Source: Haematococcus lacustris (taxonomy: Eukaryota; Chlorophyta; Chlorophyceae; Chlamydomonadales; Haematococcaceae). Taken from it: a stretch of DNA of 64,000 bases. Below the pieces are notes generated by a model, which had not been told where the DNA came from, did not search any database, and saw nothing but the letters and a program-made list of their open reading frames with translations. Below are positions 1 through 9,334 of the stretch, in pieces. The first letter of the stretch is position 1. The number at the start of each line of letters is the position of its first letter. The DNA is taken from the NCBI GenBank assembly GCA_030144725.1, contig JASKMD010000029.1, positions 4,754,678 through 4,818,677 of the forward strand. The letters are read 5' to 3'. A program made the translations under genes and the position numbers.

Positions 1-104
1 AGCGGCCCAGTCAAGCAAGGTCTGCAGTTTGTGCGGCTAAGCAAGGCCTTGCACGTTGAGGGTGACTGCCAAGAACCTGGCGGCCACACCTGGGCGCTGC
101 ATGG
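1..104 (-). mobile_element. 5' end of LINE tandem unit 0 (partial)
   Basis: This is the start of an L1-type LINE that continues beyond the left edge. On the minus strand an ATG at 100-102 begins the endonuclease reading frame with the motif TLNVQGL, the usual start of an APE domain. An in-frame TAG at 37-39 replaces a Gln codon that is intact in unit B, so this copy is already broken at codon 22. The ATG lies two bases after the TAG that ends the C-terminal ORF of the next unit, so units abut without a spacer. Confidence 0.75.
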
Positions 105-1328
105 CTAGTCCTGGCTTGCCCCCGCGTGGGCTGCGCGTGTGTGGAGGAGGGCGGGTGGGCTGGAAAGGGAAGGCGAACCTGGCAAAGGAGGAGGGCCGGG
201 GAGGGGGGGAGGGGTGGCCTCAATGCACGCCAACTTGGCCCCCGGGCGGCGCAGGCGGACCCGAGGCTCACGTGAATAGATGGCCAGCGGGGGCCACAGG
301 GGCAGAGGACCGAACTGCTCGACCTCCTCCCCAAGCTGAGCTGCCTGCTCGGGCTGCTGCCGATTAGGCACCCTCAACCTCCCCTCCCGGGGCCCTGCTA
401 ACTCAACTACAGGGCTGTCACAAGAGGCTCCCAGCGAGCTGGCCAGGCTAGCAGAGGGGCTGAGCAACCCGTAGCGGCCCACGTGTGGGGACCCATGGCC
501 AAGCTGCGCAGCACGCTGCCTGCCGGCTTGCCACGGCCTGGGCTGAGCCTCTAGAAAGAGCCCTACCCGCAGAGCCTCCCTTCCCTCCGAGCTGGAACCG
601 GAAGTGGGAATGCCATACCGGCGCCGGCTAGGCCCCCCTCTGGCTGGCTGGGTAGCTGGCTGCGTGTTGCCTCGCCTCGACCTACACTGAGCCACCCGCT
701 GCCGCTCCTCCCGCCTAGCCCTCCTGTCATCCGGGGAGGAGCGCGGAGGTGCCCTCGCGGCGGTGTCAAGCCAGCGGGGAGGCTGACTACCCTGCAGCTC
801 ACCGGACCCAACCCGCACCGTGCCGAGCCGGGTGCCCAGCCCGGTGGAGGGACCAAGCTCCTGGGCTGGGAGAGGGGCAACTGCACCAGGCCCCGTGACT
901 TCCGTGCGGCAAGGGGCGGTGGGGGCCGCTGCCTCGGCGTCCATGGGGTCAAGGGAGGGAGAGCTGGCGAAAGGTTCCCCACCCACCCACTGCCCGGCTG
1001 CGGCTAGGCCCCTAGCTGTGGCATCTCTCAGCTTACTGGCAGCGAGCTTGCCCTTGGAGGCCAGCACCACGCCCTTAGAGAGGGCCTTACCCAGCAACCC
1101 CAAGTGCCCCGGGGAGCGCGGAGAGGTTGATGGGGGAATACCGGCAAGGGAGCCAGAGGCAACAGAGCCCTCAAGAGGCACGGGATGGACAGCGGGAGGA
1201 TCAACAAGGGGGGTAGGGGCGGCCCAAGGGGGGTTTAGGGGGGAGGTGAGCTGCTGGGGGGGAAAAGGGATGTGGGGGAGATGCACGCCGCGGGGCGGGA
1301 CAGAGCAAGGCGCATGCGCTCGGGACAC
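105..1328 (-). CDS. C-terminal or separate ORF of LINE unit A
   Basis: Open frame of 407 codons, rich in Pro, Ala, Ser and Arg, overlapping the end of ORF2 in another frame. It contains QPPRWLDTAARA, matched by QPPRWLDTSARA in the related LINE at 20.1-20.5 kb, where the motif lies between the RT and a zinc-binding domain. It is therefore probably the C-terminal part of ORF2 after a frameshift near 1330. It could instead be a separate ORF: its TAG (105-107) lies two bases before the ATG of the next unit (100-102), which would also suit an ORF1-ORF2 junction in a circularly permuted array. No zf-RVT motif is visible in it. No function is assigned. Confidence 0.5.
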   Translation of the reverse strand: MSRAHAPCSVPPRGVHLPHIPFPPQQLTSPLNPPWAAPTPLVDPPAVHPVPLEGSVASGSLAGIPPSTSPRSPGHLGLLGKALSKGVVLASKGKLAASKLRDATARGLAAAGQWVGGEPFASSPSLDPMDAEAAAPTAPCRTEVTGPGAVAPLPAQELGPSTGLGTRLGTVRVGSGELQGSQPPRWLDTAARAPPRSSPDDRRARREERQRVAQCRSRRGNTQPATQPARGGPSRRRYGIPTSGSSSEGREALRVGLFLEAQPRPWQAGRQRAAQLGHGSPHVGRYGLLSPSASLASSLGASCDSPVVELAGPREGRLRVPNRQQPEQAAQLGEEVEQFGPLPLWPPLAIYSREPRVRLRRPGAKLACIEATPPPLPGPPPLPGSPSLSSPPALLHTRAAHAGASQD

Positions 1329-4300
1329 AAACGCCCCTTGGGCGCTGGGCTGGAAGGTGGTGGGCGTTGGGAAGAGGGTAGAGATCCCCTCCCTCCGCCC
1401 AGAAAGCCCCTAGGGGCCCCTGCCCTGTGGGGTCTAGGGGGTAGAGGCGGCCGTTGGGGCCCACCCAGTGGGAGGGCTGGAGCATGGGGGTGCGCCGCAT
1501 CACAAACCCCACCCCTAGCCCAACCCTCAGGCACTCCCACTCCGGCTGAGGAGGCTGCAGGCGGTCCACCATGCCCTGCCAGGGCTCGGGGAGGCAAGCC
1601 CTGACCAGGTCGGCAGCCCAGCGGGCCTCCCCCTCCAGCTGGGGGCTGTGCATGGCCTCCCTCACGTGGCGGACGTGGGTCCAACCCTTCTCAGCTGCTG
1701 CCTCCCTTGCTGCTGGGTTCATGCGGACTTGCGCGTTGTACCACAGCGGCTCTGCCAGCACCGAGAAGAAGGACTGGCTAGCGGGGGGCACCGCACGGAG
1801 CAGCTTGAGCTCAGCCAGGGCCGCCACGTGAGCTTGCAGCCGCGGGCTGATGCCTCGCGAGGGTGGGGCGGTGGGGTCGGTGATGACCCACGTGCTGCGG
1901 CCGTGGGAGGGGTCTGCCAGCAGGCTGTGGGTCAGAGGCTGCCAGGGTCGAACCCTGGGCGACCAGAGCTGGGCCAGCATCTTTGCCAGCATGGCCGTGC
2001 TGGTGACCCCCAACTCGGGAAGCCCCACCCCTCCCTCCCCCCGGGGCATCACGCAGATGGCCTTGCTAGGGTACAGGCGGCTGCTGTTGGGGCTGCGCTC
2101 CTGGGGCAGGTCTGAGGCTGCCACAAAGCGGTTGACAGCCAAGGCCATGGCCTGCGCCAAGAGAGCGGAGGGTTGCACGAAAGCCATTTGTTAGATGGAC
2201 TTGGAGGCCAGGCACTGCTGTGCCACCTGCACCCGCCCCAGGAGGTTGAGGCCTTGGGGCCGCCAAGGGAGGGAGGCTGCCATCAGGGCCGCCGCTGCCC
2301 CACCGAAGGCGGCCTCGCTGGTGGCAGCGTAGGAGGCCGCCCCAAGAGGGACCCCCAGGTGACGACTGGCACCCCCGCTCGGACAGCTGGGATGACCACC
2401 TCCGGCTCCTGCTCCCCACCCTGCTCCCGCCCGCCCTGCTGCTGCCCTTGCCCGCCACCTTCCCCCGGCCCACCCCCTAGCCCCTGCTCGCCCACCTGCC
2501 CCTGCCCGCCCCCTTCCCCCCCGTCACCCCCCTTTCCTCCCCTCCCCGCCCCATCGGGGCCCGAGCCCTCCTGGTTACCCGGCCCAGGCTCTGGCAGGGC
2601 GCACGGCAGGGCTGAGCTCTTGCTCACGCTCAGCGCAGGGCCCCCAGCGGCGCGGAACAGGCCCAGGGCCTCCACTACCACCTTCCCGTCTCTGACCCGA
2701 TCGAGCACCACGATGGTGAGGTCGTCCGCATACTCCTTGGAGGGGAGCGCGAGGTTCAGGGCGGCCCTGTGCATGGCCAGAGAGCTGGAGGGGATGGTGG
2801 GGGTGCTGATGCGGCCTGCCAGCTGGAGCGAGCTGAGGTAGCTGACCAGCGGCTGGAGCAAGATGCACCAGTAGAGCGGGGAGGCCCGCTGCCCTGCAGC
2901 AGCCCCGACGCAAGGGGGAAGCTGTCGGTGAGGTGGCCGTTGACCAGCACCTGGCTCGTGGCACCCCGGTGCAGCAGCTGAGCCCAGCGCACATGCCCCT
3001 CCGGCAGAACCCCATGGCCTCCATTGTGTCCTGGAGCAAGCCCCAGGACACGTTGTCATAGGCCCCCGCCAGGTCCAGCAACAACAGCCAGGCTGGGCTG
3101 CCCCGCTGCTGCAGGTACTCCAGCAGGCCTAGGTGGATCTGCGTGCTGTCGCTGATGTCCCTGCCCAGGATGAAGGCGGACGGAGAGGGGGACACCAGCA
3201 GGTGCAAGGGCAGCTGCAGCCGGTCCTCCACTGCCCTGGCCACCAGGCGCACGTCGCAGCTGAGGAGCGTGATGGGGCGGTAGCCGGCCCACCTGGTCCC
3301 TCGGCTTGCCAGCCTTGGGCACGAGGATGATGATGCCGGTCAGGAACTCAGCCAGGGGGGCAGGGTCAGTGGTGTCTTCCAGGGCCTCTCGCAACATGGC
3401 CCGCAGCGGCCGCCCCAGCTCCACCCACAGCCGGTCATAGACCTCCATGGGCAGCCCATCTAGCCCCGGGGCCTTGCTGTGCGCGCAGCCCTGCAGAGCC
3501 CGGCCCAGCTCCTCCTCTGACAGCATAGGACTGCCATCGGGGCCCTCGGCAGCCCTGGCCTGGGTGGGGGTGAGGTGGGAGGTGAGGCTGCCGAGCAGTG
3601 TGGTGCGCGCAGCTGTGTCCACCGGCTTGGCTGCGTAGACTCCGGTAGGCTCGGCGGCTGAGTAGTGCTGCTGGAAAGCCCTGCACGTTGCCTTCACCCC
3701 GGCCGGCGTGGTAAGGTCTGCTGGCTGACCTGGCTGGCCGGGAAGCTGGAGAGAGGAGATGAGGGTGGGGTTGTGCGCGGGCTGGTCGCGATGGTAGAAG
3801 AAGAAGGAGGAGCGGTCGCCGTAGTACTGGTCGAGGACTGTGCTGGCCAGCAGGGACTGCTGGGCCCCCTGCTCCCTCGCCCCCACACCCGCCAGGGCTG
3901 CGGCCTCTCCCAGGTGCTGCGCCGCCTGCACCTCAGCCTCCCCCTCTCGCTCCACCCGCACCAGCTGTCGCACGAGGCGAGCCCTAGCCGCTGCCGCCGC
4001 CTTCTCCCTGCGCTGCTGCAGGTCACGCTGCGCGCGACGCTGGGCCCGCAGGAAGTGCTGGGCACGCATGGCCATGCCCTGCTTGATGCGGGCCCACCTG
4101 GCCCTGTTCCCATCCCTAGGCAGCCCCAGCTGACTCGCAGCCTCGTGGTGATGTGCCTCCGCCTGGAGGAAGTCCTTGAGGCAGTCCAGCAGGTCAGGGT
4201 TGTCAAGGTGGGCGGGGTGCAGCTGCCATGCAGCGGGGACGGTGAGAGGCAGGTCGGTGGGGCACACTGCCACTGACACGGGCCGGTGGTCGGTGGGCAC

Positions 4301-5061
4301 AGGCAGCACCCCCTGGATGGCGCTGTCCATCTGCCACTGCACCAGCTCCTCCGAGATGTACCACCGGTCGAGGCGCGCACCCGTCTGCCTACGCTCGCTG
4401 AAGTGGGTGAGGTCTCTCTTGGAGGGGTGAAGATGGCGCCACGGGTCCACCCACCCCCGCTCACCCACCAGCTGCCGCAGCTGCTCCGCCCCCTGGCCCC
4501 GGCTGCCAACCCAGGCCTCCCCATGCTGCGAGCCCTGCGGGATGCCCACTCTGTCCACGGGGGCTAGGATGCAGTTGAAGTCGCCCCCCATGAGGAGGAG
4601 GCGGCGGTCGGCTGCTGGCGGCAGGCAAGCGAAGAGGCACTCTGCGTAGAACGCTGGCCGCTCTGCCTGCTGCGCCGGGGCGTACACGCACACTAGGGAC
4701 ACCGGCCTGCCTGCGAGCTCCCCGTCTACCCGCAGCACCCGCCCCTGGGCCCCCTCTGCCTGCAGCTGCACCTGGGTGCACCCTGGAGGATGGTGGAGGG
4801 CTTGACCAAAACTAGACAGCCTTGGGAGCTGCCGGTGCCAGGGGTGTAAAACCACTGCCCCCGCCAGGCGGGCTTGGCCCCCAATTGGGCTTCTGCCCAC
4901 TGCCACACGCTCTCCGCCCTATGGCACTCTTGAAGGAATACCACTTGCGCCGGGCTGTCAGCGGCCCAGTCAAGCAAGGTCTGCAGTTTGTGCGGCTAAG
5001 CAAGGCCTTGCACGTTGAGGGTGACTGCCAAGAACCTGGCGGCCACACCTGGGCGCTGCAT
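1201..5061 (-). pseudogene. LINE ORF2 (APE endonuclease + reverse transcriptase), unit A
   Basis: Would encode the endonuclease that nicks the target and the RT that copies the LINE RNA onto it. ATG at 5059-5061; the APE begins TLNVQGL, then VFLQECH, GGDFNCIL and DHRPVSV. RT motifs include AYDNVSW and the catalytic YADDLT near 2725. Breaks: a TAG in place of Gln near codon 22, a frameshift near 4790, an extra C near 3286 (also in B, absent in C) and a missing C near 2893. Several breaks fall in C runs, so assembly error is possible for those. The post-RT end carries GGVGLPEL, typical of L1-type elements. Confidence 0.8.
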
Positions 5062-5072
5062 GGCTAGTCCTG

Positions 5073-5348
5073 TGTAACGTGCTGAACCACGCTATAAGCC
5101 GAGCGATCGTCTAGCGTGTGACTGCGAAGAAACTGCCATGGAGCGGAGTTACAGAGTACCTCGTGAGAGGGCTAGGGCTTAGAACGGGGCCCCCTGGAAT
5201 CGAACCAGTTATCCTCACAGCAGCGCTGCTAGGCTTTAACCTGCCCTACTCACTCGGTAAAAGTAATGCGCCCACCTGCGCCCGCCATAGGCAGTACACA
5301 GGTGTCGCGGGCAAAGGGGAACGGTGTCGCTCAAGGCTCGCCGTTACA
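5073..5348 (-). repeat. 3' LTR of Gypsy element 1
   Basis: Begins TGTAACGTGC and ends CCGTTACA. It is identical to the other LTR except for two substitutions. On the minus strand it contains GGTTCGATTCC (5196-5206), a match to the tRNA B-box consensus. Confidence 0.95.
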
Positions 5349-5360
5349 TTCACCCCCCCC
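5349..5360 (-). other. Polypurine tract of Gypsy element 1
   Basis: On the minus strand the sequence directly before the 3' LTR is GGGGGGGGTGAA, a plus-strand primer for reverse transcription. The same motif precedes the 3' LTR of the Gypsy element at 20800. Confidence 0.85.
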
Positions 5361-5578
5361 AGAAGAGGTCCGTTCCGCCCAAGGAGATCCAAGGACTCGC
5401 AGCCAATACTGCTTATTGGGGCTAGTGTGAACCATGATTGGTTAACACACATGATAGCCAGGAGCATGATAGCTCAGGTGCAAGAATGCAACCATCCAGC
5501 CAGAAGGCTGCTCACACACACAGCACAACCCATAGCACACCACAGCACCGTAGCAGGAACACTAATCAGGCTGGGTCT

Positions 5579-8500
5579 TCACTTGAGACAGTGGATGGCA
5601 TTGTACTCAGCCAGAAGCTTGTCACAGCCAGTCAGGTTGGCTCGTGGCTCCCAGGTATTGAAGGAGGCGTCATAGCCTTCCCACTGGACCAGGAACTCCC
5701 CAGCCTTTCCTGCACGGACGTATCTGTGGTCAAGCAGACGCTCAACATAGTACACAGGAGTCTCATCCATCCATTCCACAGGAGGAGGCATGATACCCAC
5801 ATCACTGCCAGAGTACTTCTTGAGCAGTGACACATGGAAGACAGGGTGCAGCCTGCTCATGTTGGCAGGCAGAGTGAGTCTGTAGGCATTGGCATTGATC
5901 TTAGCCTCAACCACGAAGGGTCCCACATAACGTGGCACAAACTTGCGGACCTTGCCTGTCTTAATGCGCAGGTTCCTGGTGCTCAGCAAGACCTGTGCAC
6001 CCACCTCAAACTCCACGTCTTTCAGACCGGTGTCAGCATGACGCTTGTACCTGGCCTGAGCATCAGCCATGTGCCGCCTTGCATGGGCAACACCTTCTTT
6101 CCACCATGTGGCAAAGGCATGGGCAGAGGGGCAGCGGCCGCCATCAGGCAGGTCACGCAGCCCAGGAGTGACAGGGCTCTGGCCTGTGTTGAGGAAGAAG
6201 GGCGTGGAGTGTATAGACTCCTGCCATGAGTTGTTGACAGCAAACTCAGCCAAGGCAAGGTGATCAGGCCAGTCAGCCTGAGTGGGAGAGATGTAATGCC
6301 GAAGCATTTCCTCAAGTACACGATTGTACCTCTCAGTCTGGCCATCACTCTGTGGCCTGTAGGCAGTAGACATATTAGTCTTCATACCCAGCAGCTTTTT
6401 AACAGCATGCCAGAACTTATTATTAAAGTGTGCACCACGATCGGTGAGTACTTCGGCCGGAAGGCCGTGTAACTTGAATACATTGTTGACGAACAGCCGG
6501 GCAAAGGTCATGGCATTCATGGACTCCTTGCATGGCACAAAATGCACCATTTTGCTCAGGCGGTCAACAATGACACAGATGGCATCATAACCGTGGGTCC
6601 CAGCAGGCAGCTTGGTTACAAGGTCCATGGACACATGCTCCCACCGATACCCTGGGACAGTCAGGGGTCTCAACAGACCACCCGGCTTAGAATTGGAGGA
6701 CTTATCGCGTTGACACGCATCACATGTCCCCACATAGTCCCTCACATCAGCACGCACAGTGTTCCACCAGAATACACGTGTGACACGCTCGAGGGTTTTG
6801 GTCATTCCCACATGGCCAGCATAGGCAGCATCATGCATCTCGTGCAGAATGTGCTCACGCAGTTCAGGCACATTGGGGACCACCACTAAGTCCTTACCAG
6901 AGATCCGCCAGAGACCGTCGGTGTCCTGGTACATTCCAGAATGATCAGCATTGGCAGTAAACGCAGGGTCCTGCTGGTATCCAAGGTTCAGTTGATCAGA
7001 AAGTCCCATAGGAGCAGCGGGAGCCGCAGGATACTGCGCTGTCTCATCCTGTGTAACAGGGGTCTCAGACCCTATCGGGTCCAACATGGCTTCAACACAC
7101 GTGGTATCTTTCTCAAATTGTGACAGAGCAAGGGGGGATTTCGCACTGATGGCAGCCGGGGCAGCGGCACGAAGGCCAGCCTCACGAGCTCCCCCCCCCT
7201 CCAAAGAAAGCTTGGCCTGCCTCCTGGTGGTGACAGCACACACCGAGACACTTTCTGGAGAATCGTGCACAATCCGGGACAAAGGGTCTGCAGGGTTCAC
7301 AGTGCCGGCAATATGCACGAGACTGTATGAGAACCTGCTCATGAACTCCATCCACCGAGCCTGGCGCCTAGATAGCACTTTCTGGGTAGGCAAAGCAACT
7401 AGGGGTTGGTGATCAGTGAACAGAGTGAATGGCACGCCTTCTAAGTAGCAGCGCCATTCTTTGCATGCTGTGACTAAGGAGAGGAACTCCTGTTCACCAG
7501 TGGTGTAGTTGATCTCAGCAAGTGATAGCTTACGGCTTAGATAAGCCAGTGGATAGCCATCCTGCATGAGGACTGCACCCAGTCCCTGAAGGGACGCATC
7601 ACAGTAAACCTGGAACGGTTTGGTGTGATTGGGTAGTCTCAGCATGGGAACTGCAGCGATGGCAGCTTTGAGAGCATTGAATGCTGTCAAAGGTACCTCA
7701 GGCCAGTCGTGCCATGGAAATGACTGACCGCCTTTACCACAAAGATTTGTGAGAGGTGCAGCAATATTGCTGAAATTACAGACAAACTTGCGCACATAGT
7801 TAGCAGCGCCAAGGAATGACTGTAATCCTTGGAGGGACTGGGGAATAGGCCAGTTAGCAATTGTTGAGACCTTATCAGGGTCTACAGCAATACCTCCAGC
7901 AGTGACCAGATGGCCTAAGAATTTAAGTGTATATTGCATAAACTCACATTTAGATAGTTTAGCATACAACTTATTCTTACGCAGTAATTCAAATACTTGC
8001 TTCAGGTGCAGCAGGTGATCCTGAACTGACCTAGACATGACAAGGATGTCATCCAGATACACCAAGGCACACTTACCCAGCACAGGAGCAAAGGCGTCAT
8101 TCATGACCCGTTGAAATGTAGCTGGAGCGTTGGTCAGTCCAAAGCATAACACCTTGAACTGAAAGTGACCTTCAGGTGTGCGGAAGGCCGTTTTAGGCAC
8201 GTCCTCAGGAGTGATCCTGATCTGGTGGTAACCAGCCTGCAGGTCTAGGGATGAGAAGACTTTGCAGCCAGACAGCTTGTCAAACAAGTCATCAATGCGA
8301 GGCAGTGGATACTGGTCACGCAGTGTGATCTTGTTGAGCTGCCTATAGTCTATGCACATTCTCAGTTCACCTGACTTCTTCTGAACAAACAGGACAGGAG
8401 CTGCATAAGGAGAAGAGCTTGGCTCAATCATACCTTTGGCCAGGAGGTCCTGTATCTGTTGCTTCAGCTCGTCATGCTCAGGCTTGCTTAGCCTGTACAT

Positions 8501-9334
8501 GGGAGTGGCTGGAGGGCGGTTACCAGGCTCCAGGGGTATTGTATGACCCACTGGGCGGTCTGGTGGCAGGCCAGTGAGAGGTGTGAACACATCACTGTAT
8601 TCTGCCAGCAGAGCATCCAACTGAGCTTTGATAGCATCAGGGAAGTCATGAGGGGTTACCTCAGGTTGAGGTATGGCAGAGCCATCAGGGCTGATAACAG
8701 CCACAACGGCACGACCGCCTTTCCTCAACCACCTTGCTGCTACCTTGGCGGTAGCCATTGGTACAGTAGCCTTCATGGCACTGATCAGAAAGGCAGGTGG
8801 AGGGGTGACCATGGGCTGCTTGATAGCAGGGAAAGCTGCAGGAGGTACTGCAGAATGACAGGGTAACTGAACAGCAAGTTCACCTGGGCGGGCTAAAGAC
8901 AAAGTCTTATGCTCATATGACAGTGTGGCTTGATTAGCAAACAACCAATCATCACCCAAAAGCACGTCATACCCTGTTACAAACCGGGGCATGACAGTCA
9001 GCTTGCACCTTGCATGGTGTCCTGGCAAAGACAAAGGCACTGAAACAAATCCATTGCAAGACAGTGACGCATTGTCTGCAAGCAGCCAGGTACGCTCAAC
9101 GGCATACTTATGCACAGGCAAATTATGTGCAGAGACAAAGTCTGCACTGATGAAAGAGTGAGTTGCTCCTGTGTCACACAGGAACTTAGCCACATGGCTA
9201 TCTACAGTGCCTTCAAAAGAGAAGTGCAACGAACCACATTCAGCAGTTGATCCACAGATCAGTGCAGGAGGCACAGTTACAGCAGCATCCTTGAGTACAC
9301 CAGAACAGTTTTGGCGTTCTGTCTGGGCAATTTC
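5579..9334 (-). CDS. Gypsy 1 pol: protease, RT, RNase H, integrase, chromodomain
   Basis: Uninterrupted frame that begins right after the gag UAG and is in the same frame as gag, with no other stop between them. Domains in order: aspartic protease (CDTGATHSF); RT with CIDYRQLN, LDLQAGYHQI and YLDD; RNase H (YCDAS, TDHQPL); integrase with an HHCC zinc region (CDACQRDK), catalytic DxxTKLP and LTDRGAHF, and a Glu in DGQTERYN; and a C-terminal chromodomain (YYVERLLDHR, LVQWEGYD, NTWEP). All catalytic residues are present. The first Met-like codon at 9274 is GTG, so there is no obvious independent start and expression by UAG readthrough is the natural model. It ends in ...HCLK. Confidence 0.95.
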   Translation of the reverse strand, partial: EIAQTERQNCSGVLKDAAVTVPPALICGSTAECGSLHFSFEGTVDSHVAKFLCDTGATHSFISADFVSAHNLPVHKYAVERTWLLADNASLSCNGFVSVPLSLPGHHARCKLTVMPRFVTGYDVLLGDDWLFANQATLSYEHKTLSLARPGELAVQLPCHSAVPPAAFPAIKQPMVTPPPAFLISAMKATVPMATAKVAARWLRKGGRAVVAVISPDGSAIPQPEVTPHDFPDAIKAQLDALLAEYSDVFTPLTGLPPDRPVGHTIPLEPGNRPPATPMYRLSKPEHDELKQQIQDLLAKGMIEPSSSPYAAPVLFVQKKSGELRMCIDYRQLNKITLRDQYPLPRIDDLFDKLSGCKVFSSLDLQAGYHQIRITPEDVPKTAFRTPEGHFQFKVLCFGLTNAPATFQRVMNDAFAPVLGKCALVYLDDILVMSRSVQDHLLHLKQVFELLRKNKLYAKLSKCEFMQYTLKFLGHLVTAGGIAVDPDKVSTIANWPIPQSLQGLQSFLGAANYVRKFVCNFSNIAAPLTNLCGKGGQSFPWHDWPEVPLTAFNALKAAIAAVPMLRLPNHTKPFQVYCDASLQGLGAVLMQDGYPLAYLSRKLSLAEINYTTGEQEFLSLVTACKEWRCYLEGVPFTLFTDHQPLVALPTQKVLSRRQARWMEFMSRFSYSLVHIAGTVNPADPLSRIVHDSPESVSVCAVTTRRQAKLSLEGGGAREAGLRAAAPAAISAKSPLALSQFEKDTTCVEAMLDPIGSETPVTQDETAQYPAAPAAPMGLSDQLNLGYQQDPAFTANADHSGMYQDTDGLWRISGKDLVVVPNVPELREHILHEMHDAAYAGHVGMTKTLERVTRVFWWNTVRADVRDYVGTCDACQRDKSSNSKPGGLLRPLTVPGYRWEHVSMDLVTKLPAGTHGYDAICVIVDRLSKMVHFVPCKESMNAMTFARLFVNNVFKLHGLPAEVLTDRGAHFNNKFWHAVKKLLGMKTNMSTAYRPQSDGQTERYNRVLEEMLRHYISPTQADWPDHLALAEFAVNNSWQESIHSTPFFLNTGQSPVTPGLRDLPDGGRCPSAHAFATWWKEGVAHARRHMADAQARYKRHADTGLKDVEFEVGAQVLLSTRNLRIKTGKVRKFVPRYVGPFVVEAKINANAYRLTLPANMSRLHPVFHVSLLKKYSGSDVGIMPPPVEWMDETPVYYVERLLDHRYVRAGKAGEFLVQWEGYDASFNTWEPRANLTGCDKLLAEYNAIHCLK

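Larger units (their letters stand above)
105..5063 (-). mobile_element. L1-type non-LTR retrotransposon, tandem unit A
   Basis: Full-length unit of about 4.96 kb in a head-to-tail array. In minus-strand order it holds an APE endonuclease (QEC, GGDFNC, DHRPVSV), a reverse transcriptase (AYDNVSW, YADD), a post-RT region with a GGVGLPEL motif, and a proline/alanine-rich C-terminal ORF. It is nearly identical to unit B. No poly(A) or spacer separates units. The layout resembles the clustered Zepp LINEs of Chlorella and the ZeppL clusters of Chlamydomonas; this is a family-level comparison, not a database match. Confidence 0.85.

Noticed and set aside
105..1413. Several plus-strand frames across the LINE units (for example 820-1413)
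   Set aside because: Shadows of the minus-strand LINE coding sequence in GC-rich DNA; no domains or starts supported.
5184..5260. tRNA gene in the Gypsy LTR
   Set aside because: Only a B-box and weak A-box; no complete cloverleaf could be drawn (D and anticodon arms do not pair).
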